Positions 24,234 to 35,812 of a stretch of DNA of 64,000 nucleotides are shown here, piece after piece; the stretch's first letter is position 1; every line of letters begins with the position of its first letter. Position numbers and translations under genes: made by a program. The DNA is from Begonia masoniana (Eukaryota; Streptophyta; Magnoliopsida; Cucurbitales; Begoniaceae). The stretch is taken from positions 70,462,848 to 70,526,847 of the forward strand of contig CM039502.1 in assembly GCA_022432975.1 (NCBI GenBank), given 5' to 3'. Under the pieces are notes generated by a model, which was given only the letters and a program-made list of their open reading frames with translations, had not been told where the DNA came from and did not search any database.

Positions 24234-26448
24234 ATTCTTGTGTCTTCTTCTCAAAAGTTTCAGAGCAGATAAAATAATGATCTTCCCTTCAGAAGCCCCC
24301 TGACCCACAACACAAGAAGTGGTTCACACTAATCTCAGCTACGAAATAAATACCAAATGAATTGTGCGGAGAGCAAAAACAATAGAATTAGTTTACAAAT
24401 TGTACGAGTCACGTAATTCAACAAACGAGCAGCTCAAAATCCCTTCAAAGAAACTCCACAAAGCTCACAAACCGACACCCACTACTACCAACCACAGCCA
24501 TAAGCCTTGTGAAATTTACAGTACCAGATCAGTAAAAGACCATTTCTTATTTTTTTTCTCAGCTCCCCTTCTTCTTACTCTATTGTTGAAGTCAATGTAG
24601 CAATGATTTCATTATCAACTATGGTGGCCCAAATAAAGGTAATGATTCTAGGAAGCCAAAAAACAAAACTTTTCAGTAGTACCAACGAATAGAAACTTTT
24701 TTTTTTGGTTCTGGCGTAGTTTTGAGGAACTGGGAAATTGATGTGAACCGTGAGCAAATCTGTCTGCATTTGTTTAGCTTTTAAGGTCTAAATCATAAAA
24801 TAATAAATGGTCTTCTCAAATTTTAAGACCATACATAATCCATAACTGAAAAAGTTTGAAAAAGAGGAGATGAGAGTAAGCAGCAGAGCTACTTGGCCCA
24901 AACTTATATGAAATAAAAGGTTCTGAGCTAGTACAAATCTGAGAAGACAGAAAAACCCAACATATACTTTCAACGTTCAAGATTCTTTGAAGAAGAAATT
25001 TTCCGGGGAAAATGAGATTTCTGGGTAAAGAAAATACAGGTAAATCCCCACGACGAACTCCATAGTTTTAGAGATGAAAAACAGCTTGAAGAAAATCGGC
25101 AATCAAAGAAACATTACACGAAAAACAAAAGTAGAACTGAGTCTTACAAGAAATTCAGTCGGAGGTCAGAATAAAGCAGCCGGAGCAGAATCAAAATCTT
25201 CCTCTTCCCTCCGAAAGCTACCAGCAGTGGCTTTAGCTTTCTGTTTCTTCTTCTTCTTCTGGAGAGTTGCTTTCACTATTATGCGTTACTTTTGCCTTTT
25301 CTGTCAGTGAAGCGAGTGAGAGAAAGCAACAGCACCGTCCGTTATAGTGGTAGGCGCAACGCTCTCTGCGCTCGCTATCTCTGTCTCACTCTCTCCATCA
25401 CACTCACAAGGACCTACTCTCTCCTCCCTCCATCTCCAACCAAATTACGAGCTTTTTAATCTTATAACCAATTTTGCATACCGTCCAAACAAACCCAAAT
25501 CTCCATTTTTATTCTGTGGATTTATTTATCCATCAAATAAAGATGATAACAAAAAGGGTGGATTTTGTCAAATGGGTTTCCCTTTTTTCTTTTTGCCCTT
25601 ACTTCTCTGATAAGTCGATTTCCCCTGTAAAAAATGTACTTTCTGTTTCTAGAATTTCATGATCAAATCATATGGGCGCTCAACAGTCAATTGCAATGCT
25701 ATATCCAGCAAGATTTTATGATTCAGTGAAATCATTCCATACACGGGTAATCACGTACGGTCAGACCTGACTTTATTGAGATTTTTAATGTTGCTTAACA
25801 ATGTTGGGTTTAGTTTTTTATTCTAATGTCTCACTCACCGAAGGTATAATTATTAATATAATTAATATGATAAATTATAAATATTAAATTAATTTTACGT
25901 TAATAGTAAAATAAGATAGTAACATTCTTAGGCTATCACCAAATGATTCGAAACAAGTTTGGCCGCTCACACCGATCCGTGAGATTAGTATAACATATTC
26001 GTATCTTAAAAGAAGATATAATAATCATGTTTAGGTAGAATTAATATAAGTTCATGACTTTAGGATTAATTAAACAATTAGACATAATTTAAAATTATTT
26101 AGAACCACCCGGACTTCCTTGATGGACCCACGTCCATAATAAGGTCACTCGGATCCGATACTATCTCGGTTGGCCTATGAACATCGGTAGGGTCTTTCAA
26201 AGTATCAAAACATATCAAATTTAGTAGGAGTCAATTCTTAAAAATTAAAAATTAGCCGACAATGTGATCGAGCAGGTAGAACTTAGGAAATTAGAGCTCC
26301 GATCATAAAAATTAGCCGACAATATCAAAAGCATTAAAAGAGCCAGGAAAACATGAAATCCGATCGAGATTCAAGAAAGGAAACAGTGAGAAACTTCACA
26401 TATTGCAGAAAAAAACAGACGTGGAAATGGAAAAAGGGACAAACAGGA
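24234..26448 (-). other. 5' leader and promoter region of the ICR gene, plus intergenic DNA
   Basis: No further protein gene found. On the minus strand a spliced non-coding leader is likely: a donor-like GTAAGACTC follows an exon-like GC-richer stretch at about 25150-25260, and DNA just upstream of the start codon is leader-like. CT-rich pyrimidine tracts near 25370-25440 may belong to the core promoter. 25700-26440 is AT-rich intergenic DNA containing a short direct repeat (AAAATTAGCCGACAAT at about 26245 and 26306). Confidence 0.4.
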
Positions 26449-26710
26449 TCATCCGACTAACACGTAAACGGCGTAGATGATTCCAGGAATGTAGCCCAAA
26501 AGAGTGAGCAACAAGTCGATCCAAAACTCAATCTGCACAATCAGCAATTACCCAATTTGTAAAAATGAAAAAACGAAACAAACAGAGGATCTAAAGCATT
26601 AATGGAGGAAAGAGAAACAGAAGGAATACCCCACAGCCATAGCGAAGGAAGACACCGACTGGAGGAAGAAGAATTGCGAGCAAGATTTCAACGAAAGTCT
26701 CGGACCCCAT
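26449..26710 (-). CDS. RCI2/PMP3 family small hydrophobic protein (stress-responsive)
   Basis: Two exons on the minus strand, 26710-26630 and 26532-26449, joined across a 97-bp GT...AG intron, give 54 residues, the standard length for the family. Exon 1 encodes MGSETFVEILLAILLPPVGV followed by FLRYGCG; exon 2 starts IEFWIDLLLTLLGYIPGIIY. These are the two membrane spans and the conserved PPxGV, FWxxLxLTxLGYxPGIIYA signature of RCI2A/LTI6/PMP3 proteins (UPF0057). The family sits in the plasma membrane and helps keep membrane potential and ion balance under cold and salt stress. The intron falls at the family's usual place between the two spans. An ABRE-like box and TATA box lie upstream. The gene is too short and split to show as a long open frame. 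Confidence 0.95.
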
Positions 26711-26737
26711 TTCACCGCCCTCCTCTTCACTCCAACC

Positions 26738-26752
26738 CTACCAGAAGACCAT
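26738..26752 (-). promoter_or_regulatory. Upstream mini-ORF (4 codons) in the RCI2 leader
   Basis: CCATGG-context ATG at 26752 followed by Val-Phe-Trp-stop ends 27 bp before the RCI2 start codon. The start context is good, so it could lower or condition translation. The effect is inferred only. Confidence 0.5.
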
Positions 26753-26790
26753 GGCTGCAGGTTTTGGGTGATTTTCTAGCAGTGTAGAAT

Positions 26791-26814
26791 GCCACGTGTC
26801 ACTCTGTATTTATA
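26791..26814 (-). promoter_or_regulatory. RCI2 core promoter: TATA box and ABRE/G-box
   Basis: Minus strand: TATAAATA at 26814-26807 about 100 bp before the start codon, then TGACACGTGGC at 26801-26791. ACACGTGGC is the classical abscisic-acid response element, fitting the stress induction known for RCI2 genes. A second ACACG-type sequence flanks the TATA box at 26815-26820. Confidence 0.65.
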
Positions 26815-27869
26815 CGTGTCGTTCCATGTAACAATACGTACTATTCCTCGTGGAAAAAGAAAGTAACTTTAGAGAAATAATTGAAAATATATGTCACCTA
26901 CTTGGATTTGTGACATAAATCAAATATAACTCACTGGGGAAGAGAAGTATAAGCCACAGAAAAGGTGGAGGTGATTGAGCCCCAACCCAAGTGGGTAGGA
27001 AGATTTGGTTGGTAGGATTGGGTTTCTCCGGCCATTGCATTCATTTTATAACTTCTTTCTCCCTTGATGTGACATCACTTATTGCATCAAGTTTCCAATT
27101 GACTTGGCAACTTCTCTCAGCTTTCTATGACAAGAGCTCGTGAGATGAGCCCAAGACTCCAAGGCTGTCTTCGCCAACTTACTCCTATCATATTCATTTT
27201 TAATGTCCCAAAATGATAGGAACCATACAATGACATCACCACTTATTTGGTAGATAACGAGGAAGTAGTAGGGCATGAAATTCATGTATCATTTCTATTG
27301 AAAAGGCTGATTTACTCTTTAATTTTCATTTTATTCAAGTGGTTAACAATTGGTCTGTCTTTTTGAATTTAGTTTGTGAGTATAATTGAATAGAGATTTC
27401 GACCCTTCTCAAGCGTATTAAGAAAAAACATAATCTTATTAATGAATTTAAGGAGAGATTTGAGCATGGCGTTTAACAGGTCAGCGCTGCTGAACTTTTG
27501 CTGTTCAAAGGCTCAGTGATAATCCCTCGTGATTAAGATTTGAAACAAAAAGTTATAGTTCAAAATTATAAGTGGATATTTGATTTTTCATCACGATAGC
27601 ACTAAATGTAACATGTTTTGAATCATCAGTCAACTAGCATGAAGCCGAATGTGTGGTCAAATGGTTAGATTCTTTACTTGTCAATAGGTTAGGGTGGAGC
27701 ATTGGAGACTTGTGAGTTATGGGAACTCTTACCTACTATTGGGATAGACTTACGTGACAATTTGAAAGTTTTCAAAGATCGAAACTTTATGGTATTGTTT
27801 AAGTTGTTGCTGACTGATTGACTGATTTACATGTTTTATTTTGGTGAGAACGAATTGCTCTCTATGTAA
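26815..27869. other. Intergenic DNA upstream of RCI2
   Basis: Proximal promoter, then AT-rich DNA. No domain-bearing ORF recognised. The 68-codon minus frame at 27079-27285 has no family I know. The right part may be further decayed chromovirus DNA continuing into 27870. Confidence 0.4.
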
Positions 27870-28721
27870 ATTGGTTAACTTTATGTGGAGAACATCTTTC
27901 GTTTGCAAGTGTTCCGTCCAATATTATATTTAATAGAGATATGAAGTGTTAGGTTAAAGATCTTGAAAATAATACTAGAGTTTTGAACACTAAATATAAC
28001 TTGACTATGACACATCATCATTAAATAAATTGACATTTTGAGCATACAATCTAGATCTTTAAGCATATTTTGATATCTTTATTCAAGATTTTTGGTGATA
28101 TTTGAGTGAATAATTTATCATTAGTCAAATTTGTTTATAACAATACTTACCAAACCAGTATTAGAGTTTTATCTTATGAGGCCACATCAATCGTCCTTAC
28201 ATTGGGTTGAGCCTTGGAAGCAAATTACCCTTTGATCGGATTTAATTCAAGTGACTACTAGGGAAGTTTAGATTATTAAAGATAAGCTGAAATTTTTTTT
28301 AGTTGAAAAAGAGTTACACAAACCTCGAGAGAGATTGAGATTGAGATTGAGATTGATGACTTGGTTTTTCTAAACGTTCGATCGTCGTGTACCGTCAACT
28401 ATTCAAGTTAGCAATAATCTGAATAAGACCATTTCACATTATTGAGTTGGTTGGTGACTGTAGCATTTAGATTGGATTTTGCATATGCATTTGAGCTATG
28501 TTCGTCGAATATTTCATGTTTTTTGTGTTGAGAAAATACATCCTAGATCTAGGGCACAACATTTCTTGGAATGGTGTTTTTGTTCAGGAATGAGGATATT
28601 GGACCACGAGATTTGAGTTAAAAGTCATTGTGATATACCTTTGGTTCGAGTTTAGTGGAATAACAATGGTGAGAGAAAAGTTACGTGGAACTTCGAGTCT
28701 GAAATGTTAGCGAAGTATTTT
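27870..28721 (+). pseudogene. Heavily decayed gypsy chromovirus integrase with chromodomain
   Basis: Broken frames retain the order of a Tekay-type integrase end: VPSNIIFNRD (DDE second-Asp region), VKFVYNNTYQTSI near 28118 (family: VEFAYNNSYQ), a DDLVFLNV-like GPF segment near 28350 and a VLRKYILD block near 28530. Last comes a chromodomain relic, IPLVRV.WNNNGERKVTWNF, near 28640-28705. There are many stops. A GAGATT hexamer is repeated around 28331-28358. Identification rests on motif order, not on any intact domain. Confidence 0.6.
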
Positions 28722-29052
28722 TGACAGAATGAGAGGGGTAGAATTCATTCCAAAAGCTACCTCAAGGATTGAGGAAATCTCCTCCTCTTATATACTGGAC
28801 ATTTGCTTTGTTCTCTATCGATGTGGGGTATTCAACATCCGTCCATACGTCTAGCGTGATAGGTTTTTTCTCCACGTCTAGCGTGTTAGGTCGTCTAGGA
28901 TCCTCACATCGTACAGAATTTTTGGCTCCGATACCATGACAGAATGAGAGGGGTAAAACTCATTTCAAAAGCTAGCTCAAAGATTGAGAGAATCTCCTCC
29001 TATTATATACTGGACCTTTACTTTCTTCTCTGTTGACGTAGAATATTCAACA
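28722..29052 (-). mobile_element. TRIM element with 116-bp LTRs
   Basis: Two direct repeats of equal length, 28722-28837 and 28937-29052 (116 bp each), flank 99 bp. On the minus strand each begins TGTTGAATA and ends TTCTGTCA. The inner sequence starts with TGGTATCGGAGCC (28936-28924), a good tRNA-Met primer binding site directly next to the 5' LTR. Flanks ATTTT (28717) and ATCTT (29053) form a 4/5 target-site duplication. It has no coding capacity, as in terminal-repeat retrotransposons in miniature. The polypurine tract is weak. It sits immediately after the chromodomain relic. Confidence 0.8.
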
Positions 29053-30371
29053 ATCTTCACTTGTTATATAATAAGCTCGAGGATATTCCAAATTTCAGAA
29101 TGAAATTTCCTAAGCAGGGGATAATGTGTTAACCGAGTATCTTCAAAAGGTACAAATAAGTTTATTATTATTATTATTATTTTATTCCTTCAGTGGAATC
29201 CATTGTTCAAGTCTTGAAAAAGACTTCTTCTACAAGTGCCTTTAATTATAAATTGCTTAAATTTGAGTGATAATCAAAGTCATACATATATATTAACAGT
29301 GAATATCATAGCATCGCCTGCAGCATCAATATATTTGTGAATTATTAAAAATACGTGTTATTTTTCAGATAATTATCATTAATTTTTTTGATTTGAAGAT
29401 TACTGATAATGTGGAAGATTTAAAACAATGGAAACACAGGAGAAAGAAAGAAGGAGGATCTTAACAAACAATTTGGAAGTTGTTGGAGATTTTTCAAGAG
29501 GAAGAGAAAAATAAGGAGATGATTTGAATTTTGAATCGTACAGAATTTTTCGCTAAATAGAAAAACTGAAGGGAGGACTTGGGAGGAGAGACATTCAGCA
29601 TGGAAGAGGGACGGTCTTCAACAAAGAACTCCACCAATTTCTCTTCTTCTCAAAAACAAGTTTTTTTTATTCTTTTATTTTTTTTATGATTTTATGGATT
29701 GTTTAATTTCTTTCTTTCTTATGAACTAATTTTCTTTTGTCTAGATGAGAGAGTACTAAACCATTGATTTCTTATAGAATGCTATTGATTTATGTTAAAC
29801 AATTCAATATGTTTTTATTGATTAATTTATTTTATGCACGCCACATGAATAAATACTAGGATGCTATTTTAGACGCCATGAAATAGTTATTAAGATGTGT
29901 ATTGAATTGCATGGATGATTGATGCATGTGACAAGTATCAATTATAAGTATTATCATAATAGTTGCTTAAATTCGTGTGATATATAGAATAATACTTAAG
30001 TAGAATTCTAAATTGTATTGATTTTTCTTAAGTCTGAAAAATAATATAAAAAAGAATTAATCAAGAGCATAGACCAAACCTTGATTCATGAGAAAATTCT
30101 AGTCATTTAACATAAAACTATAGCATTCCCTACAACATTTGTAGTAAGAAAGCAATTGGTGAAGGAAATCAAATCGAAGCCGTTTCTAATTAATTAATTA
30201 TATAATTTGGTTTGGTTTTCATTATTCTCATATTTGAATATTAATTTCTCTGAATTTAAATTACTGTTTCATAAATAGTTTAAGATTGATTAAATTTTGT
30301 CCTTGTGGGATCAATACTTTTGTACTACTTAAATTGCGATACGTGCACTTGCGTAGTGTCATTTTTGCACA
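29053..30371 (+). mobile_element. Athila-type 5' LTR and flank (left edge not found)
   Basis: Non-coding AT-rich DNA ending GCACA at 30371, just before an Athila primer binding site. The last few hundred bases read like R/U5 (CCTTGTGGGATCAATACTTT near 30300). I found no matching 3' LTR and so cannot place the left edge. A (TTA)n microsatellite lies at about 29161-29184. Confidence 0.5.
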
Positions 30372-30380
30372 ATAAGTTTT

Positions 30381-30398
30381 TGGTACCGTTGCCAGGGA
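30381..30398 (+). promoter_or_regulatory. Athila primer binding site (tRNA-Asp type)
   Basis: TGGTACCGTTGCCAGGGA resembles the tRNA-Asp-complementary site TGGCGCCGTTGCCGGGGA used by Athila elements, with three transitions or transversions. Confidence 0.7.
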
Positions 30399-30485
30399 CA
30401 AAATTTTTTTAATTTTTTATTATTTTTTGGAATTTAATTTAATTATTTTTATTTTTATTTTATTTTATTAGGAGCTGATCAATTA

Positions 30486-32083
30486 ATGCAAGACAAAGAG
30501 GATCAAAACTTTATCCCTTCCGACCCTGCGATTGAAAGGACCTTCAGAGAAAGTAGACACCAGCAGAATCAGAGATTCATTGAAGGAAGAGATATGAATC
30601 CTGACGGTGCTCGACAAGCTGAACAATAGAATAACGGTAACGAACCAGAGCGTCCGATTTGTGATGCCATACCAAATTTGGACAACCTAATTCTGGGTAT
30701 AGTTCGGCCAGCACTTCAAATGGTTCAATGCGAGCTAAGCCCGGTGATGTTTCAGATGTTGCATCTATCGGTCAGTTTAGCGGAATGGCAACAGAAGATC
30801 CTAATGCTCAATTAAGGCATTTTACACATCTTTGTGATACCTTTGAGGATGAAGCAGCAAACCGCGAAGTGCTGAGACTTAAACTGTTTCCATATTCTCT
30901 CCGCGATCGAGCTAGGTCCTGGTTAAACTCCCTGCCACCGAACTCAGTGAATTCATGGGAAGATTTAGCAATAAGATTTCTGACAAAGTATTTCCTGCTA
31001 GTAAAGAACGCAAGAATGAGAGGCGACATCATGAGTTTCCAACAGCAAAATGTAGAATCGTTATATGAAGCTTGGGAGAGATTTAAAGAGTTGGTAAGGC
31101 AATGCCCAAATCATGGTGTTTCTGCATGGGTGCAATTGGAAACTTTCTATAATGGGTTGAACAGTCAAACAAGAGTCATCCTTGATACATCGACCAATGG
31201 AGCTATCCTAACAAAAACATATACAGAAGCATATGAGCTGTTAGAAACAATGGCCACCAATAACTACCAATGGCCATCAGAGAGAGCAGGGACAACTAGG
31301 CGAACAACGGGAGTGATGGAACTTGAACAGTTGACTGCACTAACAGCACAAATGTCTACCTTTACTAACGCTATTAAGTCGATAAACTTGCCCCCGAAAC
31401 AACAACAATAAGTTTGAGTTTATCGTGTACTTGGTGTGGCGAGGAACACTCTTTCGAAAGCTTCCTTTCAAACCTGGAAGCTGTGAATTATGTGGGTTAT
31501 AACCGGAACAACAACACATTCAACCCTAGTTGGAAACAGCAGCTCAACTATGAATGGAATTCTCAGTCCAGAAACTCTAACTGTGGATCTTCACAGCAAC
31601 CACAAGGAAATTCGCAAGCTAGTATTCCTCAGCAAAAGAATCAGTTATATTCCGAACAGTCAACCTCGGTAGAGCAAATGATGAAGGATTACATGACAAG
31701 AAACGACATGCTTATGCAAAACTTAACAACTCTGATTTAGAATCAAGCAGCATCTCACAGAAATCTTGAAACTCAAGTGGGTCAACTTGCTCAAGCCATG
31801 AATAACAGATCACAAGGCATGCTGCCAAGCGATACGAAAATACCCAAGAAGGACGAAAAAGAACACTGCAATTCAATTCTGTTACGAAATGGGAGAGAAT
31901 TTGAAACAGTGTTAGAACCAGAAAAAGAAACGGAGATGGTTGAAATAGAGATAGAACAAGAAAAAGAGGTGGAAGAGAGATCTGGAAAAAGAAAAAATGA
32001 TGAATCTGGCACTGATGCTGGAACAAAGCCACAACATCGAGTACCAGTAAACTAAAATGAACGACCTCCACCTTCATTTCCAC
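30486..32083 (+). pseudogene. Athila gag
   Basis: Start at 30486 (MQDKEDQNFIPSDPAIERTF); stop at 30627 and a frameshift before 30728. The open stretch 30728-31411 is a gypsy Gag domain: LRHFTHLCDTFED, RLKLFPYSLRDRARSWLNSL, RFLTKYF and ESLYEAWERFKEL. After frame changes it shows a Gln/Asn-rich linker, GQLAQAMNNRSQGMLPSDT (31779) and KEHCNSILLRNGREFE, hallmarks of Athila. TAG at 31738 and TAA at 32053 interrupt it. The CCHC zinc knuckle region (about 31425-31500) is degenerate. Not functional. Confidence 0.87.
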
Positions 32084-32099
32084 AAAGACTTTAGAAGCA

Positions 32100-33090
32100 A
32101 CACCAGGACAAGCAGTTCAGGAAATTTTTGGATGTTTTAAAACAGTTACATATCAACATTCCATTGGTAGAAGCCCTGTAACAAATGCCCAGTTACACTA
32201 AGTTTATGAAAGACATTTTTTCCAAAAAAAGAAAACTGAATGAATATGAAACAGTAGCCTTTACGGAAGAAAGCAGTTACATTCTTCAAAACAAATTGCC
32301 ACCGAAGCTACAAGATCCAAGTAGCTTCACAATCCCATGTACAATCGGAAGTAACTATATTGGAAAAGCGTTATGTGATTTGGGAACAAGCATCAATCTG
32401 ATGCCGATGTCTATCTTCAAAAAGCTAAATATCGAAAAAGTGAGGCCCACAATAGTAACATTACAGCTTGTTGATCGATCAATAGCTTAATTAGAAGAAA
32501 AAATAGAAGATATTCTAGTTAAGGTTGATAAATTCATCTTCCCAGCCGACTTTATTATTTTGGACTACGAAGTTGACCGGGAAGTGCCAATTATTTTGGG
32601 ACGACCTTTTCTAGCTACGGGGAGAATATTGATTGATGTCCAGAAAGGTGAACTTACAATGAGAATCAATGATCAGCAAATCACATTCAATGTGTTGAAA
32701 GCCATGAAATTTTCAGATGAGGCTGAAGATTGTTACTTGATAAAAGATGATGAAGTGCCACATGAAGAAAAAAAACATTTGATATCAGCAAACAGTAAGA
32801 GAAACAACGTTCATCAAAGAGAAAGAAAGAATTACCAGCCATGGCCCAACCAGTTTGAAAGTTTGGAAAGAGCTATGACAGATTATAAAATGTTGAAAGC
32901 TTATGTTGAAGATCCTCCAAAAGTTGAACTAAAGCAACTGCCAGCACATTTGAAGTATACATTTGTGGGGACAGCTAACACATTACCCGTGATAATCTCT
33001 ACTTCACTCACCTCAGGACAAGAATTGGAACTAATGGAATTTTACGAAAATTCAAAAATGCCATTGCATGGACCATTGCTGACATAAAAG
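32100..33090 (+). pseudogene. Athila protease and start of reverse transcriptase region
   Basis: Conserved block LDVLKQLHIN near 32136, MPSYTKFMKDIFSKKRKLNE at 32185 and the aspartic protease active-site region ALCDLGTSINLMPMSIFKKL. A stop follows at 32488, then VPIILGRPFLATGR and IDVQKGELTMRI near 32587, and the pre-RT segment LKQLPAHLKYTFVG near 32930. A frameshift before 33087 moves the frame out of RT. Confidence 0.85.
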
Positions 33091-34490
33091 ATATTAGTCC
33101 GAGCATTTGCATGAACAAAATCCTAATAGAGCTGAATTATCAGCCTTCAATAGAACAACATAGATGTTTAAATCCTGTAATGAAAGAGGTAGTCAAGAAG
33201 GAAGTAATCAAATTATTGGATGCTGGAATTATTTATCCTATTGCTGACAGCTCATGGGTAAGTCCAATACAGTGCGTACCAAAGAAAGGAGGAATGACGG
33301 TCATGACAAACTAGAAAAATGAATTGATTCCCACTCGAACAGTCAATGGATGGAGAGTATGCATGGATTACCGTAAGCGGAATAAAATGACAAGAAAAAA
33401 CCATTTTTCTTTGCCATTTATTAATCAGATGCTTGACCAACTAGCTGGGAAAGAGTATTATTGTTTATTGGATGGATATTCTGGCTATAACTAGATTTCT
33501 ATTTCTCCTGAAGATCAAGAAAAGACTACGTGTACTTGTCCTTATGGAACGTTCGCATTTAGATGCATGCCTTTCAGACTATGCAATACTCCAGCTACTT
33601 TTCAACGATGCATGATCTCTATTTTATCAGACATGGTCGAAAATTTTCTTGAAATATTCATGGATGATTTTTCAGTTACGAGAGATTCTTTTAAAACATG
33701 CTTGTAAAATCTGGAAGTTGTGCTTCAGCGCTGTACAGAAACAGATCTAGTATTAAATTGAAAAAAATGTCATTTTATTGTGACTGAAGGCATTGTTCTT
33801 GGACACCGAGTGTCTAAAAGTGGAATTGAAGTTGATAAGGCAAAGATTGAGGTAATTGAGAAGCTTCCTCCTCCAACAATTGTTAAAGGAATATGAAGTT
33901 TTCTGGGACATGCTGGTTTTTACAGAAGATTTATCAAAGATTTCTCCAAAATTTCTAAGCCACTTTGCTCTTTACTGGAAAACAATAAGGCATTTTGTTT
34001 TGATGAAGCATGTCAGGAAGCTTTTTTAGTTTTAAAACAGTAGCTTACCACTGCTCCTGTAATTACAGATCCTGATTGGTCGCAACCATTTGAACTGATG
34101 TGTGATGCAAGTGATTTTTCTCTCGAAGTGGTACTTGGACAAAGGAAGGCAAAAACTCTTTACTAGGCAAGCCGGACACTCTCTGAAGCACAACTTAATT
34201 ATATGACAACTGAGAAAGAGCTGTTAGCAATGGTCTTTGCCTTCGAGAAATTCAGACAATATTTGTTGGGTACCAAAGTGGTTGTTTACACAGATCATTC
34301 AGCGATTAAATACTTGATTTCAAAAAAAGATGTCAAACCAAGGTTAATTCGATGGGTTCTATTACTCCAAGAATTTGATTTAGAAATCAGAGATCGAAAG
34401 GGAAGCGAGAATCAAGTAGTTGACCATTTATCAAGATTGGATTTTGAAGGAGCATCTCACAAAATAGTCCCCATTTCAGAGAAATTTCCA
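33091..34490 (+). pseudogene. Athila reverse transcriptase and RNase H
   Basis: KEVIKLLDAGIIYPIADSSW near 33206, WRVCMDYRK, YGTFAFRCMPF near 33545, catalytic FMDDFSV near 33656, VLGHRVSKSGIEVDKAKIEV near 33796 and LGHAGFYRRFIKDFSKISK near 33904. RNase H shows FELMCDASD near 34090, [20 protein letters not shown] at 34203, [10 protein letters not shown] and [16 protein letters not shown]. Stops at 33313, 33493, 33704, 33761, 33895, 34042 and 34165. In several (GYN-stop-I, LN-stop-KK, GI-stop-SF) the conserved residue points to CAG, TGG or CGA turned into a stop. Confidence 0.9.
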
Positions 34491-34499
34491 GATGAGCAG

Positions 34500-35812
34500 T
34501 TGCTAAATAACACTGAAGTACCATGGTATGCCGATTTTGTGAACTATATTGTAAGTGGTATCATTCCTTTTGATTTTCAGTTCCAGCAAAAGAAAAATAT
34601 TTTAAAAGATGTTCGACATTATTTCTGGGATGATCCTTATTTGTTTAAGTTATGTGCTGACCAAATTTTGAGAAGATGCATTCCAGAAACTGAAATTACA
34701 ACAGTGCTACAGCATTGCCATACAGCATCATACAGAGGACATTTTGGAGGAATTCAAACAGCGTCGAAAGTCTTACAGTCAGGTCTGTATTGGCCTTCAT
34801 TATTCCGAGATACTAACAATTTTGTTAAGTCATATGATAGGTGTCAACGAACGAGAAATATCTCACATAAACATGAAATGCCATTAACAAATATATTAGA
34901 ATTATAGCTGTTTGATGTTTGGGGCATTGATTTCATGGGACCATTTCCTTCATCTTATGAAAATCAATATATTCTGCTTGTTGTGGACTATGCCTCTAAG
35001 TGGGTGGAAGATGTTGCCCTCCCTACAAATGATGCTAAGGTGGTCACATGATTTCTGCATCGTAATATTTTCACTTGATTCAGAACACCAAGAGCTATCA
35101 TCAGTGATGGAGGCAGTCATTTTTGCAACAAACAGTTTCAGCAACTATTGGCAAGGTATGGAATTAAGCATAAAGTGACCACAGCTTACCATCCTCAAGT
35201 GAACAAACAAACGGAAGTATCTAACAGAGAAATTAAAAGGATTCTGGAGAAGGTAATAAATACATGCAGAAAAGATTGGGCTGAGAAATTACCAAACGCC
35301 TTGTGGGCATACAGAACAGCGTTCAAGACACCCATTGGAACATCTGCATTTTGTTTAGTGTTCAAAAAAGCCTGCCACTTACAAGTGGAGTTACTGCGCA
35401 AAACATATTGGTTAGTAGCTAAATTGAATATGGACAAGGATGCAGCAAGAGAGAAAAGATTGTTGTAGCTTAACGAACTAGACGAATTCAAACTCGATGC
35501 TTGCGAGAATACTGTAATTTATAAGGACAAGGTGAAAAGATGGCACGATAAAAAAATCCAAGACATGATTTTTGAAGTGGGGCAACAAGTATTGCTTTAT
35601 AATTCTAGACTGAAGTTATTTCCTGGAAAGTTGAAGTCAAGGTGGACTGGTCCATTTAAAATTACAACCATCCATGATTTTGGAGTTTTCGAATTAGTCA
35701 GTGAAACAACAGGGAAATTCTTCAAGGTTAATGGGCAGAGAGTTAAGCACTATTTTGAAGAAAAGATGATGGATAACAGAAATGTGTTCATCCCTCTAAT
35801 AGATGCTCCATG
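34500..35812 (+). pseudogene. Athila integrase
   Basis: HHCC region around 34710-34850 ([20 protein letters not shown], then KSYDRCQR, where the first Cys of the family's CDRCQR is Tyr). The core follows with [20 protein letters not shown] in frame near 34913, [14 protein letters not shown] near 35098, [20 protein letters not shown] near 35190 and [16 protein letters not shown]. The C-terminal GPF/GPY-like part is GPFKITTIHDFGVFELV near 35650. Stops at 34906, 35049, 35076 and 35467. Confidence 0.9.

Noticed and set aside
26602..26787. 61-codon plus frame
   Set aside because: Antisense shadow of RCI2 exon 1 and its leader.
28937..29052. Tandem duplication with no element structure
   Set aside because: TG...CA ends, an adjacent primer binding site and near-matching flanks fit LTRs of a TRIM better.
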